The notes under the pieces are model-generated. The model made no database searches. It was not told where the DNA came from and was given only the letters and a program-made list of their open reading frames with translations. Shown one piece after another: positions 52,299 to 62,124 of a DNA stretch of 64,000 bases. Position 1 is the stretch's first letter. Every line of letters begins with the position of its first letter. The stretch lies in contig NZ_JBBPHP010000008.1 of assembly GCF_038039535.1 (NCBI RefSeq), positions 1 through 64,000 of the forward strand. The letters run 5' to 3'. Source of the stretch: Catalinimonas sp038039535 (lineage in GTDB: Bacteria > Bacteroidota > Bacteroidia > Cytophagales > Cyclobacteriaceae). The translations under genes were made by a program, and so were the position numbers.

Positions 52299-53291
52299 TT
52301 ACCCAATCTCAAATTTGAAAACCTTATTACCTAAAATCAGCTTTGTCTCATGGGGTAACAGGACTTCATTCGTACATTGTACAAACGTAGCTTTGTTAGA
52401 ACTCCTATCAATTATCATCCATACATCCTGTTTTTTCTCAATACTGGCATGCTGTTTACTGGAAATGCTCTGGTCATCAGGAGCAAGGTTAAAACGGTTT
52501 AGGGTAACTTCTGGCCCCGTAAATTGCTTTGCCGTACCATTCATCTCATCTATTAAAGTAAACGTGCCCTGTTGATTTTCAGAAATATTAAATTGACCGA
52601 ACTGCATTGTTTTGTTTGGTTCTACTTTTACAGGATTGTTTTTGGTAGCATGAGAAGAAAAAAGAAATATACGATTTCCCAAGATAAGTCTGCTACCCTC
52701 CAGTAGCGGGTGGTAATTAAGAGCCTGCAAAAAGGTAGCCCCATTAGAGCTTATATCTTTGATAAACCATTTCCCCTGACTTTCCCTGAGTTGAATATGA
52801 CCACTACCTGAAATACTGGGGTTATCGGGGTCTAACTCATCTCTACCCAGCGTAATTTCTTCTACTTCTCCGAGTTCGGCACTTACAGACATTTCAGGTG
52901 CGGCTTCGTTAACCAAAGTGAATTTTCTCTTGCTGGAAATTTTCCCAAAGTTAAGGCTACTGAAAGTCATAGTACGCTTAGCGGTGGTAGTTTCCTGCTG
53001 AGTTTTCTCCACGCCACTGAAACCACAATTGGGGCAGGGAGTAGTATCAGAGATCTGGTTTCTCAGGGGGTAAGAGCATTCAGGACACTGGTAGCCACTA
53101 TCAAAGGAATTTTCTTTATTTTGCTGGTCCAGATAGGGAGCATTAGGTTTTTTCCCAACTATCGTTTTATTCGTTTGCTTTAATGGCTTTTCATTGGGTT
53201 GTCTGTTCCAGGGCTCTTTAATAGGCTCACTGGGAGGCTTAGGTTCCTGCTTTTTTATTTTAAAGCCTTTATTTTTAAATGGGTTTCTCAT
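52299..53291 (-). CDS. zinc-ribbon protein with two FHA domains
   Basis: This 330-aa protein starts with a long basic, Pro/Lys-rich segment (about 1-60), then a four-cysteine zinc ribbon (Cys69, Cys72, Cys86, Cys89, in CPEC and CPNC pairs). Two FHA domains follow at about 145-215 (SISGSGHIQLRESQGKWFI) and about 245-325 (SISSKQHASIEKKQDVWMI). The duplicated FHA suggests a bridge between two phosphorylated partners. It lies between the kinase and the phosphatase in a tight operon with 5-17 bp gaps, so it probably acts as their scaffold. It has no enzyme domain. Confidence 0.82.
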   Translation of the reverse strand: MRNPFKNKGFKIKKQEPKPPSEPIKEPWNRQPNEKPLKQTNKTIVGKKPNAPYLDQQNKENSFDSGYQCPECSYPLRNQISDTTPCPNCGFSGVEKTQQETTTAKRTMTFSSLNFGKISSKRKFTLVNEAAPEMSVSAELGEVEEITLGRDELDPDNPSISGSGHIQLRESQGKWFIKDISSNGATFLQALNYHPLLEGSRLILGNRIFLFSSHATKNNPVKVEPNKTMQFGQFNISENQQGTFTLIDEMNGTAKQFTGPEVTLNRFNLAPDDQSISSKQHASIEKKQDVWMIIDRSSNKATFVQCTNEVLLPHETKLILGNKVFKFEIG

Positions 53292-53296
53292 AACGC

Positions 53297-54775
53297 TTAA
53301 TTTTTCTGCTGGACTTTAGAGGTTAAAGTCGCCAGTTGCTCACTAATCTTTAATACTACTTCATTAATGGTATTGATCATATATTCTTGCTCAGATAAAG
53401 GACTGTCTGCTTTAAATGGTTTATTCGCATCATAAGATACATTTACTGACTGACTTATTGAAGAAAGTTTCTCTTTAGATTGACTAGAAATAGGCAAATT
53501 TAGACTAGCCGTTTTGATTTGGTCTTTGATCAGATCGTGTGTGGCGGAAAGAGACTCGTTAACACTCTCCAATTGTGGATTATCATTACAGGTTTTACAA
53601 CCCTCTATCAGTTTTTTGGTGCTGGCGATTTGCTGCTCCAACGTTTCATCAAGCTTATTTAATGAGCCGAGAAAGTTATATTCAGCAGTGCTCAGATCAT
53701 TCTCTTCTTGGCTTACTGCATCACCTTGATTTGTTTCTGTAGTTGAGATAACAGCTTCTTCTTCTTTCTCATTAGTGCTGATGGCTGTTTTATACTGATT
53801 GAGATTTTCATCTGTAAGAGAAGATTGCGCTTTCACTTCAACTTCTGAATCAGTGCTCGTTTTTTTCCCTTTCCAGGCTATCACTGAATATACCAAAACG
53901 AGCAATATTAAAGCGAATACTAAAACGAAAGGCCATTTACTCTTGAACGTACTAAAGATATCTTTCTTCTGTTCGAGAGCCATGATTGGGGCATCCTCAA
54001 CAGTTACATAGATTGCCGTAATATTATCTGTTCCGCCGGCATGATTGGCTGCATCAATTAATACTTCGGTTGTTTGCTCTACATCATTCTCACGTTCCAG
54101 AATTTGCTGTATCGCAGCATCGCTCAACATCCCGTTCAGGCCATCGCTACAGAGCAGTATTTTTTCACCCTTAATCAGCTTTTTACTGAGATAGGATGGC
54201 TTAGGTTTTGAATCTGTACTCCCCAATACCTGAAGAATAATATTGCTTTGATCATGTACTCTGGCTTCTTCGGGAGAAAGTTCTCCACTCAGTACCATTT
54301 GCCAGACCAAAGAATGGTCGTCAGTAATGGGCTTGAGAGTATGTAGCTGTCTGTTTTGGTAAACATAACAACGGCTATCTCCACACCATACAATATGTAA
54401 CTGATTAGCGATAACCCAGGCAAGTACCGCAGTAGTACCCATACCTTCACATTCCGGATGCTGGCTGGCATGTTGTACCATCTGCTGGTGTGCCTCCAGC
54501 AGTAAGTTCTTCAGGTATTTTTCTATATTTCTGGGTGAATCTGGTATTGTTTGTAGTTTAAGGAATCTATCCTCAATTACATTGCAGGCAATGGCTGAAG
54601 CTACTTCTCCCGCATTGGCTCCTCCCATACCATCGGCTACCATAAAAATGGTCCCTTTTGGATTATTCTCTTCCTGAGCGAGATCAATAATCACAAAGCT
54701 ATCTTCATTATGGTCTCGGACCTGCCCTACATTAGTGGCGCCAAAATATTTCAAACTACTTTTTTTGTGCCTCAC
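53297..54775 (-). CDS. membrane-anchored PP2C Ser/Thr phosphatase
   Basis: This 492-aa protein has an N-terminal PP2C domain (about 1-245) with metal-binding VRDHNEDSF, VADGMGGANAGEVAS, CSDGLNGMLSD and AGGTDNITAIYV. A transmembrane helix follows at about 279-300 (FVLVFALILLVLVYSVIA), then a periplasmic Ser/Glu-rich part with coiled-coil potential. The catalytic domain is therefore cytoplasmic and the tail outside, which would let it sense the envelope. It is the PppA-type counterpart of the kinases in this cluster. Confidence 0.9.
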   Translation of the reverse strand: MRHKKSSLKYFGATNVGQVRDHNEDSFVIIDLAQEENNPKGTIFMVADGMGGANAGEVASAIACNVIEDRFLKLQTIPDSPRNIEKYLKNLLLEAHQQMVQHASQHPECEGMGTTAVLAWVIANQLHIVWCGDSRCYVYQNRQLHTLKPITDDHSLVWQMVLSGELSPEEARVHDQSNIILQVLGSTDSKPKPSYLSKKLIKGEKILLCSDGLNGMLSDAAIQQILERENDVEQTTEVLIDAANHAGGTDNITAIYVTVEDAPIMALEQKKDIFSTFKSKWPFVLVFALILLVLVYSVIAWKGKKTSTDSEVEVKAQSSLTDENLNQYKTAISTNEKEEEAVISTTETNQGDAVSQEENDLSTAEYNFLGSLNKLDETLEQQIASTKKLIEGCKTCNDNPQLESVNESLSATHDLIKDQIKTASLNLPISSQSKEKLSSISQSVNVSYDANKPFKADSPLSEQEYMINTINEVVLKISEQLATLTSKVQQKN

Positions 54776-54793
54776 AATAGTAAAATTTAATGC

Positions 54794-55579
54794 TTAATTG
54801 CTCGGAATAAGATTTGCCTTGATAGGATTAACGGCCTGTAAGACCCAGTTATCCTCTACATCGGTATAAACAGCTACTAACTCAATATCAATCTTACCCA
54901 GACTGACTTTTTCTACAAATAAGGCCCCTCCCAGCACTGATCTGTCCTTGAACTGTATGTCTTTTACCTCAGCCATACCTTCATTATCCCAGCTAATTTG
55001 ATTGAGGCTGATATTGGTGGATTTAATTTCAGCCTCATCCGGGCTTAAATCTGCTTCTACATAATAAACCAGTAATTTACCATTCTGGGGAAGAGAGTCA
55101 CTGGCATTGAGTCCGGCTATACCTGGCTTAAAGCTCGTTAAAGAGGCATCAAGGTTTAATTGTTTGATCTCGAATACCCTATAGTCGTTATTTGAGTTAA
55201 TCTTTTTTACTTTGGTTAAAGAACAGGCTGGCTTATGTTCGGATTCATATTCTTTGAAGTTTGGGTCTTCTTTCCAGGGTGACCGTATGCTGCTGGGCAT
55301 CCATAGGTCTCTATTCACCAGTACTCCTATTCTATATGATTTACCAAAATAATCTAAAATACCTCTTCCTAATTTTTCACCTGAAGCAGACTCCAGCAGA
55401 TATTCCTGTCTTACCAAATAAATGGCTCCATCAATGGCTTTGTTGACCAGATTCTGGTTGTTCTGTAAAGCTACCAGTTGTGGGATACGGATAGAGGTAG
55501 AGTCTATTTGGGCATGGGCCTCTATCTTAAAAAAACATAGGGTAAATAATACCAAAATCAGTTCAACTACTTTTTTCAT
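54794..55579 (-). CDS. exported protein of unknown function
   Basis: This 261-aa protein has a signal peptide (MKKVVELILVLFTLCFFKIEAHAQ) and no lipobox, so it should be periplasmic or surface-exposed. The rest is beta-rich (KLGRGILDYFGKSYRIGVLVNRDLW) with no recognised domain. It is 4 bp from the FHA-protease gene and 18 bp from the phosphatase gene, so it belongs to the operon and is a candidate ligand or sensor for the periplasmic parts of those proteins. Confidence 0.65.
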   Translation of the reverse strand: MKKVVELILVLFTLCFFKIEAHAQIDSTSIRIPQLVALQNNQNLVNKAIDGAIYLVRQEYLLESASGEKLGRGILDYFGKSYRIGVLVNRDLWMPSSIRSPWKEDPNFKEYESEHKPACSLTKVKKINSNNDYRVFEIKQLNLDASLTSFKPGIAGLNASDSLPQNGKLLVYYVEADLSPDEAEIKSTNISLNQISWDNEGMAEVKDIQFKDRSVLGGALFVEKVSLGKIDIELVAVYTDVEDNWVLQAVNPIKANLIPSN

Positions 55580-55583
55580 AGAA

Positions 55584-57101
55584 TTACCTGCTAATATTTT
55601 TGATAGGTACCACTGACCCTAATGCATCATCTCTTCCGGTAGAGGGATTGGTATAACCTGCTGATACGATGGCGATAGCTTTTGGTACACCATCTCTTAT
55701 CACGAAAAGCGGCCCTCCTGAATTACCATTGTCAAAGCCATAGCCAGACACGATGATGGTATTATTATCTAGCTTATCTTTGGCTACGCTAGCCTTACTG
55801 TACAATACTTCCAACCCGTTATCATTACCTAACTTCTGAAAGGTATCACCATAAGTATAGCCCAGGCAGTGGAGTTCTGTACCACTTTTGAGCGATGCAG
55901 ATAGTTGAGGGTCAGCTGCAATAGTACCATTTTTATCTGTCTGAAAATATGCCCAGTCGGTACCGTCATAATGATTAGCCTGTATCAAAACGACTTCCTG
56001 CCCATTATATTCTTCTTCAACATGATAGTCGGTAGAGCGGTCAAGCATAAAATCATGATTAGTAAAGTCAAATCGTATTGACTCGTCTGAGGAAACTGCA
56101 TAGAAATCATACGTTACTGTACCACCCAAACTAGCAAGTAGGTTGAGTTCGTTTTTCTCATAGAAATACATCTCCACACAGTGTCGGGCAGTAACAAATT
56201 TACCGTCGTTTAATAAAAAGCCAGTGCAGTGACAATTTTCAGGAAGAGGTTCATCTACCAGCACTTCACCATCCATCTCAGCTTTTACGTTTTTGATGCC
56301 CATGTAAAAAACACTTTCCTTTACTTTGGCGATAGCGTTAGCGACTAGTTCTTCGGGGCTTTCTTTTTTTGTGTTATTAATTTGCTGGATAAGCTGTTGT
56401 TGTTTTGCAGCAAAATTGGCAACTGTTGATTGAAGTTGCGCCTCCATGTTTTGTCTATCTGCCAGCATCTCCTGTTTTAGTGCTTCGTTTTTCCTGATGG
56501 CTAGTGATAAGGAATCAGAGATCGCTTCATTATTCCTGCGTAAGCTGTCAGTTTGACCAGCTAAGACTTCCGTTTCCTGGTTAAGTTGATAAATAAAAAA
56601 TCCTGCAACTACTCCCCCAATGATCAGTAGACTTATCATAGAAATCACAGCTACTCTATAGGGTCTTACCGCCTGGTTGACTACCAAGCCTATTCTTTTG
56701 GTAACTCCCATAGAAGTGGAACCGCTTCTGGCAATGTTAAATCTCAATCGTGGTCCTTCAAAGGAGAGCTGTACTTCATCTCCGTTATTTAACTTCCACT
56801 CTTTGGCTACCGGTGAGCCATTAACAAGAGTGGGATTGGTAGCCGATAGGTTTTTGATATATACATCGTTCCCCTTTCTTTCCAGAGCAGCATGCTTTCT
56901 ACTCACAGTTCCTACCTCATCTGAAAACCTGATGGCGCAGCTGCTTGACCTTCCAATCTCAATGTATGGCACAACTACAGTTTCAAAGCTTGCTACGGCA
57001 TGCTTGGGCGAAGCTGTAAGGAATTCAAGTGTATAAGCAGGAACATTCTCACCCCCTATGAAAGACATACCTGTCTTAAAGGATTGTGTAGCTCTGGACA
57101 T
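55584..57101 (-). CDS. FHA-transmembrane-trypsin fusion protein
   Basis: This 505-aa protein has an unusual order. A cytoplasmic FHA domain (about 40-110, IEIGRSSSCAIRFSDEVG, VSRKHAALERK) precedes one transmembrane helix (about 150-173), a Gln/Asn-rich coiled coil (about 175-255) and a trypsin-like serine protease domain (about 270-495). The catalytic serine lies in GYGFDNGNSGGPLFVI near 461, a histidine in FVTARHCVEMYF near 304, and the candidate aspartate in FTNHDFML near 350. Phosphothreonine binding inside would thus be tied to proteolysis outside. It heads the minus-strand operon and is divergent from the kinase gene at 57271, with 169 bp between. Confidence 0.85.
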   Translation of the reverse strand: MSRATQSFKTGMSFIGGENVPAYTLEFLTASPKHAVASFETVVVPYIEIGRSSSCAIRFSDEVGTVSRKHAALERKGNDVYIKNLSATNPTLVNGSPVAKEWKLNNGDEVQLSFEGPRLRFNIARSGSTSMGVTKRIGLVVNQAVRPYRVAVISMISLLIIGGVVAGFFIYQLNQETEVLAGQTDSLRRNNEAISDSLSLAIRKNEALKQEMLADRQNMEAQLQSTVANFAAKQQQLIQQINNTKKESPEELVANAIAKVKESVFYMGIKNVKAEMDGEVLVDEPLPENCHCTGFLLNDGKFVTARHCVEMYFYEKNELNLLASLGGTVTYDFYAVSSDESIRFDFTNHDFMLDRSTDYHVEEEYNGQEVVLIQANHYDGTDWAYFQTDKNGTIAADPQLSASLKSGTELHCLGYTYGDTFQKLGNDNGLEVLYSKASVAKDKLDNNTIIVSGYGFDNGNSGGPLFVIRDGVPKAIAIVSAGYTNPSTGRDDALGSVVPIKNISR

Positions 57102-57270
57102 AAAAACAATGTGATAGGCTAAGGACTAAATGTAGTTCAATATATTAAAATTTTAATGAAATTCCTCCTTTAGACTGGACCGAACATTTAACAATTACAA
57201 TAAATAATGTTAAATTTAATTGCTGCTCATATAGCAACATCATTCAATCTCAGATACTGAATTATACACT

Positions 57271-58803
57271 ATGCAGGAGGGTGAAAAAGTAGTCATCTCT
57301 GAACAGGACTTTAGGAGAAGGTTTGTTTACGACCATACCAACCTCCTGGGAGAGGGAGGCTTTGCTAAAGTTTATAAGGCCTTTGATCGTCAATTTGAGG
57401 AAACTGTCGCACTCAAATTTTATACAAATACTGATGCCCAGAAATATGACATTATAAGTGAGATGCGAAACTCTCGCAAGTTCACGCATAAAAATATCAT
57501 CAGGGTACATGATGCACGTATTGTCAGGTTTACCAATAGCTTCGGTATAACTGAAGATGTACAGGTAGGGATTCTTGAATATGCCAATGCAGGTAATCTG
57601 CAGGACTTTCTGAAGTCATCTCCTTCCAAAGAAGAGTTTAAAGAAGTGATTAAAGAAATCCTTCAGGGACTACATTACTTACACACCGAAAAAAGGGTGA
57701 TTCACCGTGATCTTTCGCCTGATAATATCCTTATGGTAAAGGAGCGCGATACCTGGATACCCAAGATTGCAGATTTTGGCATATCAAAGGAAATAGATAT
57801 GAAAACCCTCAACATGGGACAAAAAAAGGTATCTTCAGAGCTTGTGGGGAAGATGGAGTATATGGCACCCGAACAGTTTGATCCTAAAAAATACGGTATC
57901 AATCAGCAGATAACTACCAATGTAGACCTGTGGTCATTTGGAGTAATTCTTACTGAGGTATTTACCGATAAATCTCCTTTTGGTGACAGAAATACCTCCC
58001 AAAGCCCTATGGAGATTATGCATAATGTTTTACATAACCCTCTACCCTCTGAAATTAAGGAGGTACCTGAGCCCTACAGAAAAATGATTCTTAAGTGTCT
58101 TATAAAAGATGCCAAAAAAAGGGTGCAAAGTAGTCTGGAGCTCCTTGATATATTGCAGACTCCGATATCTGAGGAGAGAAAAAACAATAATATCTGGGTT
58201 GCTGCGGCGATAGTAATGTTGGTATTACTGGCTTTTGGAGCATGGTTTTTTCTAATGCCTGAAGAAAGAGATAAGGGAGAAGTTGAGGCTTCAGTGCTAC
58301 AGGAAAATGGTACTGACAATGCTCCTATTAAGGCCAAGGAACTGAACACAATAAATGATGACTCTCTGCAACTTGTGGGAGAAAACAGATTGCCAAATGA
58401 AGAATCCGGACAGAAAGTAGTAAAAGCTGATACTTCAATAAAGATTGATTCAGTGTCAGAAAATTTGCTGGAATCAGCACCTGTAAAACAGGGCTTTTCC
58501 AATGCTAATAAAAGTGAGCTCTATGATGACGTGTTAAGAGAAATTAAATCTCTGGATAATGAATTTATCAATACAAATCTCAGGTTAAGCCGAATCAATA
58601 ATTATATCACTGAATACTTTACGGATAAAGAGGCAACTGTTTTGGTCAGCATGAATGACAGTATAGATGAAAAAAATGTTGAAGAATTCATGAGGTTTGT
58701 AGTAAATACCTCAGGTATAGAAGCACGTGAATGGGAAATAGACACACTACAAACAAAATTAAGAGGCAGAAAGATTACTTCGCTCTCAATAAAAAAGTTT
58801 TAG
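57271..58803 (+). CDS. transmembrane Ser/Thr kinase
   Basis: This 510-aa protein has a kinase domain (about 15-295) with loop LLGEGGFAKVYKAFDRQ, catalytic RVIHRDLSPDNILMVK near 148 and metal loop IADFGISKEI near 168. A transmembrane helix follows at about 309-329 (VAAAIVMLVLLAFGAWFFLM), then a periplasmic Asp/Glu/Ser-rich part to residue 510. It is divergent from the FHA-protease gene and probably senses the envelope through its outer part. Candidate substrates are the FHA partners in the neighbouring operon. Confidence 0.9.
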   Translation: MQEGEKVVISEQDFRRRFVYDHTNLLGEGGFAKVYKAFDRQFEETVALKFYTNTDAQKYDIISEMRNSRKFTHKNIIRVHDARIVRFTNSFGITEDVQVGILEYANAGNLQDFLKSSPSKEEFKEVIKEILQGLHYLHTEKRVIHRDLSPDNILMVKERDTWIPKIADFGISKEIDMKTLNMGQKKVSSELVGKMEYMAPEQFDPKKYGINQQITTNVDLWSFGVILTEVFTDKSPFGDRNTSQSPMEIMHNVLHNPLPSEIKEVPEPYRKMILKCLIKDAKKRVQSSLELLDILQTPISEERKNNNIWVAAAIVMLVLLAFGAWFFLMPEERDKGEVEASVLQENGTDNAPIKAKELNTINDDSLQLVGENRLPNEESGQKVVKADTSIKIDSVSENLLESAPVKQGFSNANKSELYDDVLREIKSLDNEFINTNLRLSRINNYITEYFTDKEATVLVSMNDSIDEKNVEEFMRFVVNTSGIEAREWEIDTLQTKLRGRKITSLSIKKF

Positions 58804-58812
58804 TCGTTTGAA

Positions 58813-61800
58813 TTATCGTTTAATAATTCTTCCGTGAAAAGTATTACTCTCTTTACCGTCTACTTTCAGCATATAATGATATAGTCCACTGCTGGCATGT
58901 TCAGGTAAATATATTTCCATTTCGTAATACCCTGTTGCCAGTGGGTTAAAAGCAGAATTGCTAATCTCTTGCCCCTGACTGTTGTAGATAGTGACATATA
59001 CATTTTGGATATCCGGCTTTCCTTCGGGAATGGTCAAGGGTAGTTTTATCCTATCCATTGCAGGATTAGGGAAAGGCTGACCTACAATGAGTCGCTGTAT
59101 ATTTAAATTTTCAAAAAGCTCGTTTTTACTGCCGTAATAGATTTGTAGAGGAAGTTTACCATACTCAGGGACAAGGAAGGAATAGAAGCTTTGCTCCTGC
59201 ATATCAATCAGGCGAATATTGGTTTCATCCCAGAGATATAGCCCCTTAGGTAAATCACTTAAAAGCTGACTTTCCCAGCTCAGTTTGATTTCTTCGCCCG
59301 TATTTGCTCCTGCTACTCGTGCATTCCATAAGTAAGTTGGTAGTTGGGGTACTACTGAACGATTATAATTATAGGTTAAGTCTTCTATAATAAATTCAGC
59401 TTGTCCCTGTAGCTTGGGAACCTGTAGAGCATCATACCAATCCATACCCTCTTTGGCTTCAGGGTGCATGCCCACGCCAGCACGAGTACTTTTTAAATGT
59501 CTTTGTTCTAGGACAATTGGCAGTTCCCAACCTTTACTCTCTATTGCTTCTGTTCGGTTTGTAGCGTTATTTTTTCTGGCAGAAGGAGAAATATATATTT
59601 TCTGGTCGTCGGCACCCGGCCAGTTCAGAAAGGCGCCTTCAAAACTGTTGAGCTCACTGGATAATATGTAATCGTCCTCGGTATTCGTCAGGCGGTTAAG
59701 CTGCATGAGCTGATCTTTGATGCTACTGTTCAGCGGGTCATTCGCTACACTTTCCCAACTTATGTCAAAGAGGAAAGGGTTGCCAATCAGGTTCCACCCT
59801 TCTTTAAGATTGAGCTCATGTGCAATGGGAAAAAGTGTGGCTTCATCTTGAATTGTCATTTCGGCTACCTGCCCTCCGAAGTTAATACCGCTTCTGTTTC
59901 TTAAGATCATGAAATAGGCTTGGCCCGGTGAGAAATTGCTAGCTGTAGAAAAGTCACTGGAGCCAAATTCTTTGAAACCTTCATTATTATTGCCAGCGAT
60001 GTGCCTAAAGAGTCGCCATACACTATCGTTAGGTTGGCTGAGTTCTTCAATGACTGTGTTTACCCTTTGTGCTTCAAAGGGAAAAGCTATGATGTTAAAA
60101 TCTGAAATAGTAAGTTGTTCAGAAGACTGTTCTCCTATCTGATGCCAGTCAACTGCATTGTTTGAGCTATTAAATGCATTTTGATTGTAACTCCAGTAAG
60201 TTACTCCTGTAGTGTCTGAAGTTTTACCTGCAGCATCTGTGAAAGTAAAATTGTACCAGATGCCAAGAGAATCATTTAGTGTAGAAAGCTGGGCAGGAGT
60301 GAGAGAGGCAGAGTAGGTGTCTCCAGAAAGAGAAAGTTCTGCTTCCTGTGTATCTGCAGTAGTCTTTGTGAGTCCGGCATATATAAAAGTGTAGCTGGTA
60401 ATCCCTATGTCATCTGTTGCGTCAATTTCTAGTTGTAAACTGCCGGATTGGTCATGAGATGCAGGATTATTAAAGCTTGCACTTACAATCTGGGGTGGAG
60501 CTAAGTCTTCACCTGGATCTACAAATGCATTTACGGTAACGATTACCTCATCACTATCATCATTTCCTTGCTCATTGCTCACCGTTAAGGTAATCGTAGT
60601 CCTTCCCAAAGGGAGCGTTATTGTCGGGTTTACTCCTGTAGTGCTGCCGCCATCCCACTCCCAGGTATAGTTGGTTGCATTTAAGGAAGCAGATCCATCC
60701 AAAGTTATATCCTCATTACCATTATCATCATCATCGGTTACTGTTTGATCAGGTCCGGCGTCGGCAATGGGAATATTGGGTAGTGAAATAGTAATAGCTA
60801 CGGGAGTTTCTGAGATTGTCCCTCCTGCTTCATTGTATGCTGAGAAGGTAAAGGAATCACTGCTGTTATCTCCTCCTGCATGCACATAAGTGATGATGTC
60901 AGCATTGATATCGGCTTGTGTAAAAGTTTCGTTGGCTGCTAATGCTTGTGCATCTTTTTGTAAAGTACCATTGACAGGTGGGGTGATTAAAGTAAAAATA
61001 ATCCCCTCAGGCCCACTGTTTTGGTCGGTGAGTTCTAATACAGTTTGGCTGACGATTGCGGATTCACCCTGATTGACAATAATTCCATCATTTGTAGCAA
61101 TTGTAGGAGGAGGAATGACTATTTCTAAACTTGCAATGATAAAATTTCCCAGAGTAGCAAAAGCCTCTGTAGAACTTATAGTACCCGGAATAGCTGTGGC
61201 TGTTCCTCCCAGGTTTTGCCATACTGACCCATTGGACTTAGCGATTCTTACGTTAGTAGCTACATCAACGCCATCATCCGGAGAGACTGGAAGTGTAATG
61301 ACTGCATCTGTAAAGTTGCTTACCCCTCCATTAGATATCTGCCAGTACCTGCTAGGAGATACGCCTTCCAGTCCTACAGGAAAATCAAGGTTAGGGATAC
61401 CAGTAGTATTCATTTGTGCAGTATATGTTGTACTGCTGGCATTCGTTTGAGAGAAAGAGAGGGTAATGGGTTTATAAGTAGTGCCGTTCCCTATCGGAAA
61501 GCTAAAACTGTGCTCGCTAGAGGATGCTGCTGAATTGATTGCTAACGCTCCATTTACATAGCTGCTCTCCCCCCCCCCTCCAAAACTACCTCTTTCACTA
61601 AGTGTCAGAATATTATCAGTGTTAGTAGTGATTATTCCATTGGAAAGTGTCAGGCTACCCATGACCAATACAGGGGTTTGCAGGATTAGTCCGGCACTAT
61701 TATTCATATTGAGATTATTAACCGTAATTTCCTCGTTTGCCGAAATTGACTGTGACTGATTACCTACAATCAGCAGGCTACCCAGCAGTTGAGTGTTGGT

Positions 61801-62031
61801 TCCGTTAAAATTTAAATTGCCACTTAGCGATAAGATACTCTGTGCTTCTAAATTGATATCACCATTATTATTCGTAGCTACATTTCCTTCTCCCCCTGTT
61901 ACTTTTAAATGTACTGCTCCTTTTAGTTGTAGTTTAGCCCCTCCTGTTACTGTTATCCCTTGGCCACAGACTACAGTCGCACAGGTAAGACACCAGCAAA
62001 TCCACAGAACAGTTATATGTTTAGGCTTCAT
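58813..62031 (-). CDS. large T9SS-secreted surface protein with PKD-type domain
   Basis: This 1072-aa protein has a signal peptide (MKPKHITVLWICWCLTCATVVCGQ). Its N-terminal part is a beta-solenoid-like series (VNNLNMNNSAGLILQTPVL). A CSPG/cadherin-like repeat follows at about 315-425 (TFTQADINADIITYVHAGGD), then a PKD-type domain at about 430-515 (ADAGPDQTVTDDDDNGNED). The last 80 residues are a T9SS type A sorting domain (QPFPNPAMDRIKL, ending GLYHYMLKV). It should be secreted through the outer membrane and attached to the surface, perhaps as an adhesin. Its gene converges with the kinase gene at 57271. Confidence 0.85.
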   Translation of the reverse strand: MKPKHITVLWICWCLTCATVVCGQGITVTGGAKLQLKGAVHLKVTGGEGNVATNNNGDINLEAQSILSLSGNLNFNGTNTQLLGSLLIVGNQSQSISANEEITVNNLNMNNSAGLILQTPVLVMGSLTLSNGIITTNTDNILTLSERGSFGGGGESSYVNGALAINSAASSSEHSFSFPIGNGTTYKPITLSFSQTNASSTTYTAQMNTTGIPNLDFPVGLEGVSPSRYWQISNGGVSNFTDAVITLPVSPDDGVDVATNVRIAKSNGSVWQNLGGTATAIPGTISSTEAFATLGNFIIASLEIVIPPPTIATNDGIIVNQGESAIVSQTVLELTDQNSGPEGIIFTLITPPVNGTLQKDAQALAANETFTQADINADIITYVHAGGDNSSDSFTFSAYNEAGGTISETPVAITISLPNIPIADAGPDQTVTDDDDNGNEDITLDGSASLNATNYTWEWDGGSTTGVNPTITLPLGRTTITLTVSNEQGNDDSDEVIVTVNAFVDPGEDLAPPQIVSASFNNPASHDQSGSLQLEIDATDDIGITSYTFIYAGLTKTTADTQEAELSLSGDTYSASLTPAQLSTLNDSLGIWYNFTFTDAAGKTSDTTGVTYWSYNQNAFNSSNNAVDWHQIGEQSSEQLTISDFNIIAFPFEAQRVNTVIEELSQPNDSVWRLFRHIAGNNNEGFKEFGSSDFSTASNFSPGQAYFMILRNRSGINFGGQVAEMTIQDEATLFPIAHELNLKEGWNLIGNPFLFDISWESVANDPLNSSIKDQLMQLNRLTNTEDDYILSSELNSFEGAFLNWPGADDQKIYISPSARKNNATNRTEAIESKGWELPIVLEQRHLKSTRAGVGMHPEAKEGMDWYDALQVPKLQGQAEFIIEDLTYNYNRSVVPQLPTYLWNARVAGANTGEEIKLSWESQLLSDLPKGLYLWDETNIRLIDMQEQSFYSFLVPEYGKLPLQIYYGSKNELFENLNIQRLIVGQPFPNPAMDRIKLPLTIPEGKPDIQNVYVTIYNSQGQEISNSAFNPLATGYYEMEIYLPEHASSGLYHYMLKVDGKESNTFHGRIIKR

Positions 62032-62124
62032 TTTTATGTTTGTTGTAAGAGTCGCTACTCATGAATGTCTAGGCCAGGAACTATGTTAGCTTTGCCTAAA
62101 AATAGGAGCAAAATAGTAGAATCA

